A stretch of 64,000 bases of DNA from Paracoccus sediminis. GTDB taxonomy: Bacteria; Pseudomonadota; Alphaproteobacteria; Rhodobacterales; Rhodobacteraceae. Positions 27,673 to 37,221 of this stretch are shown piece by piece. The stretch spans positions 310,001 through 374,000 of the forward strand of contig NZ_FZNM01000002.1 of the NCBI RefSeq assembly GCF_900188295.1, written 5' to 3'. Position 1 is the stretch's first letter. Each line of letters opens with the position of its first letter. Under the pieces are notes generated by a model that did no database searches, was not told the origin of the DNA, and saw only the letters and a list, made by a program, of their open reading frames with translations. Position numbers and translations under genes: made by a program.

Positions 27673-29048
27673 GATGCGGCCGCGGGCAGGATCTCCGGCA
27701 GGGCGGCCAGGATCGCGCGCGCGCCCTGGCCCACCCCGCCCTTGGGACGGCCCGGCGCCAGTACCGGCTGCCAGCCATAGATGTCCATGTGGACATAGCG
27801 CCCGGCACCGTGGGCAAAGCGTCGCAGGAACAGCGCCGCCGTCACCGATCCCGCCATGCCGCCCGATGGCGCGTTGTCCAGATCCGCGATCGGCGGTTCG
27901 ATCTGCGATTCATAGCCGTCCCACAAGGGCATCCGCCACAAGGGGTCGCGCACGGCCATCGCGGCGCGCGACAGCGCACCGGCCGTCGCGTCGTCGTCGC
28001 AGTAAAAGGGCGGCAGGTCGGGGCCAAGCGCCACCCGTGCCGCGCCGGTCAGCGTCGCCAGCGAGATCATGAGATCGGGCTGCTCCTCGGCCCCCAGGGC
28101 CAGGGCGTCGGCCAGGATCAGGCGGCCTTCGGCATCGGTGTTGTTCACCTCGACCGTCAGGCCCTTGCGGCTGGTCAGCACGTCGCCGGGCCGGAAGGAA
28201 CTGGCCGAGACGCTGTTTTCCACGACCGGCAGCAGCACCCGGATCCGCATCCGGTCGGCCGCGCCGGTCAGCGCCAGCATCCGCAGCAGTCCCAGCGCGG
28301 TCGCCGCCCCGCCCATGTCCTTTTTCATCAGGGCCATGGATGCCGCAGGTTTGAGATCCAGCCCGCCCGTGTCGAAGCAGACCCCCTTGCCCACCACCGT
28401 CAGGCGTGGTCCCCCATCGCCCAGGCGAAGGTCGATCAGGCGCGGGGCCTGTTCCGCCGCGCGTCCGACCGCATGGATCATCGGCAGGTTGGCGTCCAGC
28501 AGGTCCGGCCCGGTCGTGACGGCGATCGTGGCGCCCACCTCCTGGGCCAAGGCGCGGGCGGCGGCTTCCAGGGCGTCCGGTCCCATGTCGTTGGCGGGGG
28601 TGTTAATCAGGTCGCGCGTCAGGAATTCGCCTGCCGCCTGCGCGCGGATCCGGGCCGCGTCGGCCCCTTCGGGGCAGAGGAACTGCGTCCCGCCGTCGTG
28701 GGCCGCGCCCTTGTAGCGGGCAAAGCGATACTGGCCGAGCAGCAGGCCCAGCGCGGATTCGTCGGGATCAAGGCCCTGGGGCAGGACCGGGCGCCAGATG
28801 CCCTGCGGCAGGGCGGCGGCATGGGCCATCAGAAAGCGGTGGCGGCTGGCCACGGCCCGGTCGCCCAGGCCCAGGAACGCGCCGGCCAATCCGCCCGACG
28901 CATCCGGCAGCAGGCAAATCTCGCCCGGCTTGGCGGAAAAGCCGCTGGCCTTGGGCCAGGGACCGGCCTGATCGGCCAGCGGATCGCCCTTCCAGACAGC
29001 CCATACTGGCAGGGCAGCGGCGGAATCGGGGGCGAAATCGGGTGTCAT
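27669..29048 (-). CDS. leucyl aminopeptidase family M17
   Basis: Cytoplasmic metallo-exopeptidase of family M17. 459 residues. The catalytic C-terminal domain carries VVGKGVCFDTGGLDLKP (metal and Lys ligands), MKKDMGGAA and the signature NNTDAEGRLILADAL. A weaker N-terminal macro-like domain precedes it. Start at 29048 (MTPDFA) because AAGGAC is 6 nt upstream of it and would abut the earlier ATG at 29054. Co-translated with the NlpC/P60 gene. Confidence 0.92.
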   Translation of the reverse strand: MTPDFAPDSAAALPVWAVWKGDPLADQAGPWPKASGFSAKPGEICLLPDASGGLAGAFLGLGDRAVASRHRFLMAHAAALPQGIWRPVLPQGLDPDESALGLLLGQYRFARYKGAAHDGGTQFLCPEGADAARIRAQAAGEFLTRDLINTPANDMGPDALEAAARALAQEVGATIAVTTGPDLLDANLPMIHAVGRAAEQAPRLIDLRLGDGGPRLTVVGKGVCFDTGGLDLKPAASMALMKKDMGGAATALGLLRMLALTGAADRMRIRVLLPVVENSVSASSFRPGDVLTSRKGLTVEVNNTDAEGRLILADALALGAEEQPDLMISLATLTGAARVALGPDLPPFYCDDDATAGALSRAAMAVRDPLWRMPLWDGYESQIEPPIADLDNAPSGGMAGSVTAALFLRRFAHGAGRYVHMDIYGWQPVLAPGRPKGGVGQGARAILAALPEILPAAAS

Positions 29049-29106
29049 CGGCATGTCCTTGGGGCTGTGCGGCGCCAGACTACAGCCTGCGACCCGGCCC
29101 GCAAGC

Positions 29107-29484
29107 CTATGCGAGGTTGGTCCGGTCCCAGATCGCCGTCAGGGACCGGTTGCCGACCCGCATCAGACGGGCGTGGATCGCGCCAAGCGCCACCGGATCG
29201 CGCTTGTCCGCGCAACCGCCCAGATCCATCGCGACGCCGGCCAGCGACAGCAGCCCGATCTGCCAGGCAAGGCGCGCCAGAAGGTCGCATTGGCGCGCCG
29301 CCTCGGGCAGGTCGGCCCGGCCGATGGCCGTGTCGGCAGCCGTCAGCGCCCCGGCCAGTTGTTCCAGGGCCAGTCCGATGACATTCTGGGCGGCGGTTTC
29401 GCCCAGTTCGGTCACGATGTCGCCCACGCGGCGGGAATCGACCCGAACCGGTTCTGAAACCGCCAACGCCATGATCTTTGCCAT
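29107..29484 (-). CDS. conserved-looking small protein, unknown
   Basis: 125 residues, not recognised. Predicted all-helical, with no signal peptide; two cysteines (ARQCDLL, LGGCADK). The layout DIVTELGETAAQNVIGLALEQLAGALTAAD resembles a four-helix bundle. It may be transcribed with the leucyl aminopeptidase gene 58 nt downstream. Codon use and GC are like its neighbours, supporting a real gene. Confidence 0.6.
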   Translation of the reverse strand: MAKIMALAVSEPVRVDSRRVGDIVTELGETAAQNVIGLALEQLAGALTAADTAIGRADLPEAARQCDLLARLAWQIGLLSLAGVAMDLGGCADKRDPVALGAIHARLMRVGNRSLTAIWDRTNLA

Positions 29485-29623
29485 CTGCCTGCCTTTTATC
29501 TTGCACGTCCAGTTCCGGCACCATGGCGGTTTGCCGTGAAGAAAGGCTTGATGCGGCTGAAAGAAACCGCTCGAATTTGTTTCAATCCCGGCCTATCAAC
29601 CGCCAGCATCAAGGAGGTGAGAC

Positions 29624-30271
29624 ATGCCTGACATCCGTCCTCTGCCGCAATATCTGGTCGGCCGTTATCACGGCTGGAAAGCCACGTCGTTCACGGAAAA
29701 CAGCGCCTGGTACCGCCGTCTGGCCCTGGATGGGCAGCGTCCGCGCGGCATGGTCATTTCCTGCTGCGATTCGCGCGTCCATGTGACCAGCATCTTCGGC
29801 GCGGATTCGGGAGAGTTCTTCATCCACCGCAATATCGCCAACCTTGTCCCGCCCTATGCCCCGGACGGATTGCAGCACGGCACGTCGGCGGCGGTGGAAT
29901 ATGCGGTGCAGGCGCTGAAGGTCGCGCATCTGATCGTGGTGGGGCATACAAGCTGCGGCGGCGTCGCGGGCTGCCACGCGATGTGTTCCGGCCGCGCGCC
30001 CGAGCTGGAGGAGAAGACCAGCTTCGTCGGCCGCTGGATGGACATCCTGCGCCCCGGTTACGACCGCGTGAAGGATCTGCCCGACGACCAGCAGGTCGCC
30101 GCGCTGGAGCGAGAGGCCGTGCTGGTGTCCATCGAGAACCTGATGACCTTCCCCTTTGTCAAGGCGGCGGTCGAATCGGGGCAGATGTCGCTGCACGGCC
30201 TGGTCCACGACATCAGCGAAGGCACGCTGTTGCAGGCGGTCGACGGCGGGCGCGGCTGGACGGCCGTCTGA
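29624..30271 (+). CDS. beta-class carbonic anhydrase
   Basis: Interconverts CO2 and bicarbonate. 215 residues, cytoplasmic. The zinc ligands are C47, H108 and C111 (in CCDSR and GHTSCGG), with the D49-R51 dyad in place, so it should be active. Supplies bicarbonate to carboxylases such as CarB and helps inorganic-carbon balance in a cell with RuBisCO, though it is not near the cbb operon. Start at 29624 behind a near-perfect AAGGAGGTGA. Confidence 0.95.
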   Translation: MPDIRPLPQYLVGRYHGWKATSFTENSAWYRRLALDGQRPRGMVISCCDSRVHVTSIFGADSGEFFIHRNIANLVPPYAPDGLQHGTSAAVEYAVQALKVAHLIVVGHTSCGGVAGCHAMCSGRAPELEEKTSFVGRWMDILRPGYDRVKDLPDDQQVAALEREAVLVSIENLMTFPFVKAAVESGQMSLHGLVHDISEGTLLQAVDGGRGWTAV

Positions 30272-30284
30272 ACCGGCGGGCGGT

Positions 30285-30884
30285 TCACGCGTCGGGTTTC
30301 CATCGGATCACGCGCCACACATACAGCGCGACGATGCCGATCACGACCGCCGTGGACAAGGGATCGATCCAGCGTTCGACCCGTTCGTACTGGTCTTCCA
30401 GCAGATATCCCGCCAGCGCCAGCCCGCCCGTCCAAAGAAATCCGCCAAGCGCGGTGAACAGCAGGAACTGGCCCTGCGGCATCCGCTCGATCCCGGCGGG
30501 GATCGAGATCAGCGTGCGCACGGTCGGGATGAAGCGGCCGAAAAAGATGACCGCGCGGCCATGGCGCCGGAACCATCCCTCGGCCGCCTCGAATTCGGAC
30601 AGGGTCAGGGTCAGCCAGCGGCCGTGGCGGGAAATCAGGCGGCGCAGCCGATGCGCCCCGAAGGCGCGGCCCGTCAGATACCAGAAATACGCCCCCGCCA
30701 GCGACCCCAGCCCCCCGGCCAGCACCGCCAGCCACAAGGGCGTGCCCCCGCGCGCCGCGTTGAAGCCCGCCAGGGGCATGATAAGTTCCGACGGGATCGG
30801 CGGAAACACGTTTTCCAGCAGCATGAGGGCAAAGATCGCCACCGCCCCGCCGCTGTCCAGAAATGCCGCGATCCAGTCGAACAC
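30285..30884 (-). CDS. DedA-family membrane protein
   Basis: 199-residue inner-membrane protein of the DedA/VTT family. Members transport or flip lipids such as undecaprenyl phosphate and phosphatidylethanolamine, and support envelope integrity. Visible: ENVFPPIPSELIMPLAGF at about 24-41, FWYLTGRAFG, and the amphipathic re-entrant part FFGRFIPTVRTLISIPAGIERM, followed by two C-terminal helices. Start is a GTG at 30884, four bases after the asd stop, with AAGGG upstream, so it is likely in an operon with asd. Confidence 0.9.
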   Translation of the reverse strand: MFDWIAAFLDSGGAVAIFALMLLENVFPPIPSELIMPLAGFNAARGGTPLWLAVLAGGLGSLAGAYFWYLTGRAFGAHRLRRLISRHGRWLTLTLSEFEAAEGWFRRHGRAVIFFGRFIPTVRTLISIPAGIERMPQGQFLLFTALGGFLWTGGLALAGYLLEDQYERVERWIDPLSTAVVIGIVALYVWRVIRWKPDA

Positions 30885-30888
30885 GTGC

Positions 30889-31911
30889 TTAACCCTTTTT
30901 CAGGACGCGGTTGCCCAAAAGTTCGGCGATCTGCACCGCGTTCAGCGCCGCGCCCTTGCGCAGGTTGTCGCTGACGCACCACAGGTTCAGGCCGTTCTCG
31001 ATCGTCACGTCCTGGCGGATGCGGCTGACGAAGGTGGCGAAATCGCCCACGCATTCGACCGGGGTGGTGTATCCGCCGGGTTCGCGCTTATCCACGACCA
31101 GAATGCCCGGCGCCTCGCGCAGAATGTCGCGGGCCTCGTCTTCGTCCAGGAAATCCTCGAACTCGATGTTGATGGATTCCGAATGGCCTACGAACACCGG
31201 CACCCGCACGCAGGTCGCCGTGACCTTGATCGACGGGTCGAGGATCTTCTTGGTCTCGGCCACCATCTTCCATTCTTCCTTGGTGTCGCCGCTGTCCAGG
31301 AAGACGTCGATCTGCGGGATGACGTTGAAGGCGATTTGCCTGGGGAATTTCTTGGCCGCGACTTCCTGGCCCGGCACATACATGCCCTTGGTCTGGTTCC
31401 ACAGTTCGTCCATGCCCTCTTTCCCGGCGCCGGACACGGACTGATAGGTGCTGACCACCACCCGCCTGATGCGCGCGCGGTCGTGCAGCGGCTTCAGCGC
31501 CACCACCATCTGCGCGGTGGAACAGTTGGGGTTCGCGATGATGTTCCTGTTCTTGCAATCGTGGATCGCGTCCGGGTTCACTTCGGGCACGATCAGGGGG
31601 ATCTGCGGGTCGTAGCGGTAGAGCGAGGAGTTGTCGATCACCACGCAGCCCGCGGCGGCGGCGCGCGGCGCGTGCACCTTGGTCGCCTCGGACCCGATGG
31701 CGAACAGCGCGATGTCCCAGCCGGTCCAGTCGAACTGCTCGATGTCCCTGACCTTGAGGGTCTTGTCGCCAAAGCTGACCTCGGTGCCCTGCGACCGGCG
31801 CGAGGCCAGCACGGCGATCTCGTCCACCGGGAACAGGCGTTCGTCCAGGATGTTCAGCATTTCGCGGCCCACATTCCCCGTGGCGCCGGCGACGACGACT
31901 TTGTAGCCCAT
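30889..31911 (-). CDS. asd: aspartate-semialdehyde dehydrogenase
   Basis: Reduces aspartyl phosphate to aspartate semialdehyde for lysine/DAP, threonine and methionine synthesis. 340 residues. The N-terminal NADP-binding GATGNVGREML, the catalytic cysteine in NPNCSTAQMV at about 129 and the later GHSESINIEFE segment are all intact. Pathway partner of dapD elsewhere in the window. Followed at four bases by the DedA gene. Confidence 0.97.
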   Translation of the reverse strand: MGYKVVVAGATGNVGREMLNILDERLFPVDEIAVLASRRSQGTEVSFGDKTLKVRDIEQFDWTGWDIALFAIGSEATKVHAPRAAAAGCVVIDNSSLYRYDPQIPLIVPEVNPDAIHDCKNRNIIANPNCSTAQMVVALKPLHDRARIRRVVVSTYQSVSGAGKEGMDELWNQTKGMYVPGQEVAAKKFPRQIAFNVIPQIDVFLDSGDTKEEWKMVAETKKILDPSIKVTATCVRVPVFVGHSESINIEFEDFLDEDEARDILREAPGILVVDKREPGGYTTPVECVGDFATFVSRIRQDVTIENGLNLWCVSDNLRKGAALNAVQIAELLGNRVLKKG

Positions 31912-32003
31912 CTTGGGGGGACTCCTTTTCTGGCGGTCACGGGCGTTTAGCGCAGGCGGGGGGCAAGGGGAAGGGGTCGGGGGCTATCGCGGCCACCGGG
32001 TCT

Positions 32004-32624
32004 TTACATCCCGGCCAGGGTCAACCGCCCGTCCGTTCGCCGCAGATCCGCGACCCAGGCGGCCTCGGCGCCGAAATCGTGGGGCACCTGATCGGCGCTG
32101 CGGCGGCCCGACAGGCTGAGGCTGGCGAAGAAGTCGAAGCCATGCAGCGTCAGTTCGGTCAGGCGGGATCGCAGCAGCAGGTCGATCATCATGGCCCCGG
32201 TGGTGGGCGGGGCAGCCAGGCGATCCTTCAGCGCGCGGTAATCCGCCAGCGGGTGCAGATAGAAACCGGGGCTGCTGGCCGCCCGCCAGCCCAGCCGCTT
32301 GCGCTTGGGCGACATCCACAGCAGGCGCGACGGGTCCAGGCGGGCGCGGTCCTCGTCGGACAGGCGCACGGCCAGGGCCAGCCAGTTGGTGCGGGTGCCG
32401 TGGCTGTGGGCGGCGGGCATGGGCGCGCGGTTGATTCGGATCACCACATCGGCGGCGTCGATGGCCGGCCCCTGCGTGCTGCCCGCCAGCGACCGGGCGT
32501 TGCCCACCAAAGCCACCGTCTGGCCCGCCAGATCGGCCAGCAGGTCGGCCTGCGGGACCGACAGGGCTTGCAGCGCATCCTCGTCGCGCAGGGTCCGGGC
32601 GGCATAGAAGCGCAGCTTGTTCAT
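32004..32624 (-). CDS. GT29 sialyltransferase-like glycosyltransferase
   Basis: 206 residues that match the glycosyltransferase 29 (eukaryotic-type sialyltransferase) pattern. VALVGNARSLAGSTQGPAIDAADVVIRINRAP (about 36-67) resembles sialylmotif L, and PTTGAMMIDLLL (about 143-154) resembles sialylmotif S. Most bacterial sialyltransferases are in other families, so this is uncommon. The actual donor sugar is unproven and may not be sialic acid. It starts in the stop codon of a GT4 gene (ATGA), so both probably build one cell-surface glycan. Confidence 0.7.
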   Translation of the reverse strand: MNKLRFYAARTLRDEDALQALSVPQADLLADLAGQTVALVGNARSLAGSTQGPAIDAADVVIRINRAPMPAAHSHGTRTNWLALAVRLSDEDRARLDPSRLLWMSPKRKRLGWRAASSPGFYLHPLADYRALKDRLAAPPTTGAMMIDLLLRSRLTELTLHGFDFFASLSLSGRRSADQVPHDFGAEAAWVADLRRTDGRLTLAGM

Positions 32625-33658
32625 GGCCGGGCCAGCAGGTCGTGATAGATGGCGACCAGGGCGCGGGCCTCGCCCTCGATGGCGTGATTGGCCGTCACAT
32701 GGGCGCGGGCGGCCCGGCCCGCCGCCTGTCGCGCGGCGTCGTCGTCCAGCCAGCGGCGCAGGGCATCGGTCAGCGCGTCCAGATCGTCGGGCGGCACCAG
32801 GCTGCCGGTCACGCCGTCGCGGATCAGCGACTCGTAGGCGCCGACGCGGGCGGCGACCGTGGGCACGCCGCAGGCCATCGCCTCCAGCGGGGTCAGGCCG
32901 AAGCCCTCCCACCGGGCGGGGGCGGCGAACAGGTCCAGCGCCTGGTAATGGCGCGCCACCCGGTCCCAGGGCAATTCGCCCAGGAATCGGATGCGGTTTT
33001 CCAATCCGGCGGACCGGATCTCGGCCAGCAGGTCGTCGGCAAAGGCGCGGTTGTCCGGCGTGATGCGCCCCGTGAACAGGATCTGCGCGCGCGGCCGGTC
33101 GGGCAGCAGCCGCAGCCCGGCGCGCACCAGCAGGTCCACCCCCTTCTGCGCGCGCACCCGGCCGAAACAGCCGATCAGCACGGCGTCGGGATCCATGCCA
33201 AGGTCGCGGCGCAGCGCGGCCCGGTCCGGGGCGGGCCGGAACACGTCCGTATCCACCCCGTGCATCACCACGGTCGCGGGCCGGTCCAGATAGCCCGCCG
33301 CCTTGTCCGACGTGGCGACAAGCGCGTCCTGCCGGCGGATCAGCCATTTCGTGAACCCGGTATGGCGGCGCTGCGCGGCGGATGTGAACAGCAGCCGGTA
33401 TTTCCGCCGCAGCACCCGCCGCAGGATCAGCCCCAGCGCCATTTCCGTGTTGCGCCGTGCGTGCCAGACCCGCCAGCGGTCGCGCGGCATCAGGGCGGCG
33501 CGGACCAGCGGAATATGCGGAACCTCGGGCGGCAGGCCGGGGCCGGTGGCGCGGATGGCGATCAGGCGCGCCTGCACCGGGATCAGGCGGACCACCGTGG
33601 CCGTGACGCCCGACAGGCGGCGCTTCAGATTGGGCGCTATGACCAGCAAATCAGCCAT
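32621..33658 (-). CDS. GT4-family glycosyltransferase
   Basis: 345-residue retaining glycosyltransferase with GT-B fold. C-terminal Rossmann half: IGCFGRVRAQKGVDLLVRAG (about 162-181), then the donor-binding block PARWEGFGLTPLEAMACGVPTVAARVGAYESLI with the conserved ExxxxxxxE glutamates (about 252-284). Resembles LPS-core mannosyl or glucosyl transferases. Probably cytoplasmic face of the inner membrane. Overlaps the MFS gene upstream by 8 nt and the GT29-like gene downstream by 4 nt. Confidence 0.88.
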   Translation of the reverse strand: MADLLVIAPNLKRRLSGVTATVVRLIPVQARLIAIRATGPGLPPEVPHIPLVRAALMPRDRWRVWHARRNTEMALGLILRRVLRRKYRLLFTSAAQRRHTGFTKWLIRRQDALVATSDKAAGYLDRPATVVMHGVDTDVFRPAPDRAALRRDLGMDPDAVLIGCFGRVRAQKGVDLLVRAGLRLLPDRPRAQILFTGRITPDNRAFADDLLAEIRSAGLENRIRFLGELPWDRVARHYQALDLFAAPARWEGFGLTPLEAMACGVPTVAARVGAYESLIRDGVTGSLVPPDDLDALTDALRRWLDDDAARQAAGRAARAHVTANHAIEGEARALVAIYHDLLARP

Positions 33659-34841
33659 GCCGGGCCTCGGGGGTCAGGAAATACAGCGTGAACCCGATTG
33701 CAAGGGGGACGGCGAAGAACAGGAACAGCAGCGCAAAGGCGGTCGGCGGCGCAAAGGCCCCCGAGGCCGCCTGGAACACCGGGCGCGAGGCGAACTGCAT
33801 CACGCCGACCCCGCCGATGGAAATCATGTTCAGGAACGTCACCCCCCGGCCCACCAGATGGTCCGGCAAAAACGACCGCCCATGCGCCATCAGCAGCACG
33901 TATCCCGCCCCCGACAGCCCGATCAGCGCCAGCATCGCCACCGCGACACCCAGCGCGGGCTGGGGGTTCAGGACCAGGAACCCCATCACCGCCAGCGTGG
34001 CCCCGGTGAAGATCAGCACCGTCCGGCGCAGGCTGCCCAGCAGCCGCACCATCGGCGCCACCAGGAAATTGCCCGCGATCATCGCCAGCCCCATGGCCAG
34101 CGTGGCCCGGCCGATTAGAACGGCGTCGGCGTCGAACACCCGCTCCAGATAGGGCGCGGCCCACAGGCCCCGGATCGCGCCCGACGCGGCATAGTTCACG
34201 AAGAACAGCGGCAGGATGAACCACAGCGCGCGGATGCGCAGCACTTCGGCCAGCGATCCTTTCGGCTGATCCGCCCCCAGCCGGGCGGGATCGCGCACCG
34301 TCAGCGCGATCAGCAGCGCGACGGCCACGGTCGCGGCCCCCAGCCCCGCCATGGTCGCCCGCCAGCCCAGGGATTCGATCGCCCAGACCAGGGGCGTGGC
34401 GCCCAGGATGTTGCCCAGCGATCCGAATCCCACGATCATGCCGGCCAGCGCCCCGAAGGCCGCGGCGGGGTATTCGCGCGCGAGGATGTAATACGACCCC
34501 ATCAGCGCCGGCGCGCAGCCCACGCCCAGAGCCGCCATCGCCAGATGCAGGTGCCAGGGCGCCTGCGCCAGCGCAAAGACCGCCGCCCCCGCGCCGCCCG
34601 CGATGCCCAGCAGCAGGGCCACCGTCAGGCGCGGCCCCCACCGGTCCAGCATCCGCCCCACCGGGATCTGCATCGCCGCGAAGGCCACGAACCACAGCCC
34701 CGACGACAGCGCCAGATCGCCGGGCGTGGCGCCCAGCTCGGATCCCAGGACCGGCGTCAGCACGGCCAGAAAGGCCCGGTAGAACTGGCTGAGGACATAG
34801 GCCAGCACCAGGCTGACGATGCCGATGGACAGGGCGGGCAT
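33651..34841 (-). CDS. MFS transporter
   Basis: 396-residue major facilitator with about twelve hydrophobic segments. The loop 2-3 motif GRMLDRWGPR (about 62-71) is diagnostic. Substrate unknown; overlap with the glycosyltransferase genes may be operon structure only. Start taken as the ATG at 34841; the preceding codon is a TTG. Divergent from leuB across 149 nt. Confidence 0.85.
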   Translation of the reverse strand: MPALSIGIVSLVLAYVLSQFYRAFLAVLTPVLGSELGATPGDLALSSGLWFVAFAAMQIPVGRMLDRWGPRLTVALLLGIAGGAGAAVFALAQAPWHLHLAMAALGVGCAPALMGSYYILAREYPAAAFGALAGMIVGFGSLGNILGATPLVWAIESLGWRATMAGLGAATVAVALLIALTVRDPARLGADQPKGSLAEVLRIRALWFILPLFFVNYAASGAIRGLWAAPYLERVFDADAVLIGRATLAMGLAMIAGNFLVAPMVRLLGSLRRTVLIFTGATLAVMGFLVLNPQPALGVAVAMLALIGLSGAGYVLLMAHGRSFLPDHLVGRGVTFLNMISIGGVGVMQFASRPVFQAASGAFAPPTAFALLFLFFAVPLAIGFTLYFLTPEARHG

Positions 34842-34990
34842 CAAGGGTTTCCTTGCTTCGGTTCAGGCGGCACGCTGTGCCATCGCCGCGAAAGGTGCAA
34901 GATGTGCGATGCGGGACGCCGCGAACTTGACCCGCAGGGGCTTGGGGGCTAGCACCGGCCGCATGCCGCGACCCCGGAACCGGAGGAACC

Positions 34991-36115
34991 ATGTCCGACA
35001 GCTATTCCCTTCTCATCCTGCCCGGCGACGGCATCGGCCCCGAGGTGATGGCCGAGGTGGTCAAGGTCATCGACTGGTTTCAGGCCCATCGCGGCATGTC
35101 CTTCGACATCGGACACGGGCTTGTCGGCGGGTCGTCATACGATGCGCATGGCACCCCCCTGACGGACGAGACGATGGCCCGCGCGCAGGCGGTCGATGCG
35201 GTGCTGCTGGGCGCGGTCGGCGGCCCGAAATACGACGTGCTGGATTTCAGCGTCAAACCCGAACGCGGTCTGCTGCGCCTGCGCAAGGAAATGGATCTGT
35301 ATGCCAACCTGCGCCCGGCCCAGTGCTTTGACGCCCTGGCCGATTTTTCCTCGCTCAAGCGCGAGGTGGTGGCGGGGCTGGACATCCTGATCGTGCGGGA
35401 ACTGACCAGCGGCGTGTATTTCGGCGAACCGCGCGGCATCCATGCGGACGGCAACAACCCCGACAACGAAGGCGGCCGCGTCGGCATCAACACCCAGCGT
35501 TACACCAGCGGTGAAATCCGCCGGGTGGCCCGGTCGGCCTTTGAACTGGCGCGGCGGCGGTCGAACAGGGTCTGTTCGATGGAAAAGGCCAACGTCATGG
35601 AATCCGGCATCCTCTGGCGCGAGGAGGTGCAGTGGGTCCACGACAACGAATATGCCGACGTCGAATTGACCCACATGTATGCCGACAACGGCGCGATGCA
35701 GCTGGTCCGCAACCCGCGCCAGTTCGACGTGATCGTGACCGACAACCTGTTCGGCGACCTGCTGTCCGACGCGGCGGCGATGCTGACCGGCAGCCTTGGA
35801 ATGCTGCCGTCGGCCAGTCTTGGCGCACCGATGGCCAACGGCCGCCCCAAGGCGCTGTACGAACCCGTGCACGGATCGGCCCCCGACATCGCGGGCCAGG
35901 GCAAGGCCAACCCCATCGCCTGCATCCTGTCCTTTGCCATGGCCCTGCGCTATTCCTTCGACCAGGGCGCGGCCGCGGCCGATCTGGAACGCGCGGTGGA
36001 ACGGGTGCTGGCGGACGGCGTGCGGACCGCCGATCTGACGGGGCCGGATGGCGGCATCCCGGTCACGACCGCCCAGATGGGCGACCGGATCGTCGCAGCC
36101 CTGTCCCAGGGCTGA
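34991..36115 (+). CDS. leuB: 3-isopropylmalate dehydrogenase
   Basis: Oxidative decarboxylation of 3-isopropylmalate in leucine synthesis, NAD-dependent, cytoplasmic. 374 residues: [11 protein letters not shown] at the N-terminus, the [13 protein letters not shown] substrate region (about 137-149), KANVMESG, and the metal and NAD segment [16 protein letters not shown] through [14 protein letters not shown]. Start at 34991 behind CGGAGGAACC. Overlaps the EamA transporter by one base (TGATG). Confidence 0.96.
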   Translation: MSDSYSLLILPGDGIGPEVMAEVVKVIDWFQAHRGMSFDIGHGLVGGSSYDAHGTPLTDETMARAQAVDAVLLGAVGGPKYDVLDFSVKPERGLLRLRKEMDLYANLRPAQCFDALADFSSLKREVVAGLDILIVRELTSGVYFGEPRGIHADGNNPDNEGGRVGINTQRYTSGEIRRVARSAFELARRRSNRVCSMEKANVMESGILWREEVQWVHDNEYADVELTHMYADNGAMQLVRNPRQFDVIVTDNLFGDLLSDAAAMLTGSLGMLPSASLGAPMANGRPKALYEPVHGSAPDIAGQGKANPIACILSFAMALRYSFDQGAAAADLERAVERVLADGVRTADLTGPDGGIPVTTAQMGDRIVAALSQG

Positions 36116-37074
36116 TGGAAAGCGCGTCGAACGTGCGCGGCGCGGCCCTGGCCCTTCTGGCCATGGGGCTTTACGCGACGCATGACGTGGTCATCAAGAC
36201 GCTGGGGGCGCATTACCCGGCGATGCAGGTGCTGTTCTTTTCGTCGCTGATGTCCTTTCCGCTGGTGATGCTCATTATCATGCGCGATCCGACGCCCGGC
36301 ACGTTGCGCCCGTCCAACCCCGGCTGGGTCGCCTTGCGCACGGTCATGGGCGTCATCGCGGGCATGGGCAGCTTTCTGGCGTTTTCCCAGCTTCCGCTGG
36401 CGCAGGTCTATTCGATCCTGTTCGCCGCGCCGCTGCTGGTGACGATCCTGTCGATCCCGCTGCTGGGCGAAAAGGTGGGCCTGCATCGCTGGATGGCGGT
36501 GGTGATCGGCCTGATCGGCGTGCTGGTCGTGCTGCGTCCCGGCACGCAGGCCCTGGGCTGGGGCCATCTGGCGGCGCTGGCCTCGGCCATCGCCTCGGCC
36601 ACGACGGCGGTCATCATCCGCAGGCTGGGCCGGACCGAACGGCCGCTGGTCCTGCTGATGTGGCCGATGCTGGGCAATTTCCTGGCGACCGGCGCCTCTC
36701 TGGTGCTGGACTATCGCCCGATGGAACTGCCCCATCTGGCGCTTGCGGGCCTGATCGCCTGCCTGGGCCTGATCGCGGGATTCCTGCTCATCATGGCCTA
36801 TCGCGCGGGCGAGGCCGCCATCGTCGCCCCCATGCAGTATTCGCAGATCCTGTGGGCCACCGCCTATGGCTGGGTCTTCTTTCAGGAAACGCTGGATACG
36901 CCGACCCTTGTGGGCGCCACGATCATCATCGGATCGGGCATCTACATCGTCTGGCGCGAAGGGCGCGGCGGCAATTCCGCCAACCGCCCGGTGATCGCAT
37001 CGCGCATCCGCGGGGAAACCGTGACCGCGCCGCGCAGTTCCCTGCTGCAAAGAATATGGCCGCCGCGGCCTTGA
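36115..37074 (+). CDS. EamA/DMT-superfamily transporter
   Basis: 319 residues with ten hydrophobic segments arranged as two EamA repeats; the second begins near GWGHLAALASAIASATTAVIIRR (about 142-164). Exports or imports an unidentified small metabolite. The start codon overlaps the leuB stop, so it is translated with leuB. The C-terminal tail (from about 285) is basic and cytoplasmic. Confidence 0.85.
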   Translation: MESASNVRGAALALLAMGLYATHDVVIKTLGAHYPAMQVLFFSSLMSFPLVMLIIMRDPTPGTLRPSNPGWVALRTVMGVIAGMGSFLAFSQLPLAQVYSILFAAPLLVTILSIPLLGEKVGLHRWMAVVIGLIGVLVVLRPGTQALGWGHLAALASAIASATTAVIIRRLGRTERPLVLLMWPMLGNFLATGASLVLDYRPMELPHLALAGLIACLGLIAGFLLIMAYRAGEAAIVAPMQYSQILWATAYGWVFFQETLDTPTLVGATIIIGSGIYIVWREGRGGNSANRPVIASRIRGETVTAPRSSLLQRIWPPRP

Positions 37075-37122
37075 CGGGGCTTGCAATTGCCACCGCCCCG
37101 CGCTACCTGCCGCACCTACGGT

Positions 37123-37199
37123 CGGAGCGTAGCGCAGCCTGGTAGCGCACCTGCTTCGGGAGCAGGGGGTCGGAGGTTCGAATCCTCTCGCTCCGACCA
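37123..37199 (+). tRNA. tRNA-Pro (anticodon CGG)
   Basis: 77 nt with encoded CCA. The acceptor stem CGGAGCG pairs with CGCTCCG, followed by discriminator A and CCA at 37197-37199. The D arm is GCGCAGCCTGGTAGCGC. The anticodon stem CCTGC/GCAGG holds the loop TTCGGGA, giving anticodon CGG. The T arm is GGAGGTTCGAATCCTC. All stems pair well. Confidence 0.97.
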
Positions 37200-37221
37200 G
37201 TCTTTCCTTGAAACGAACCTT

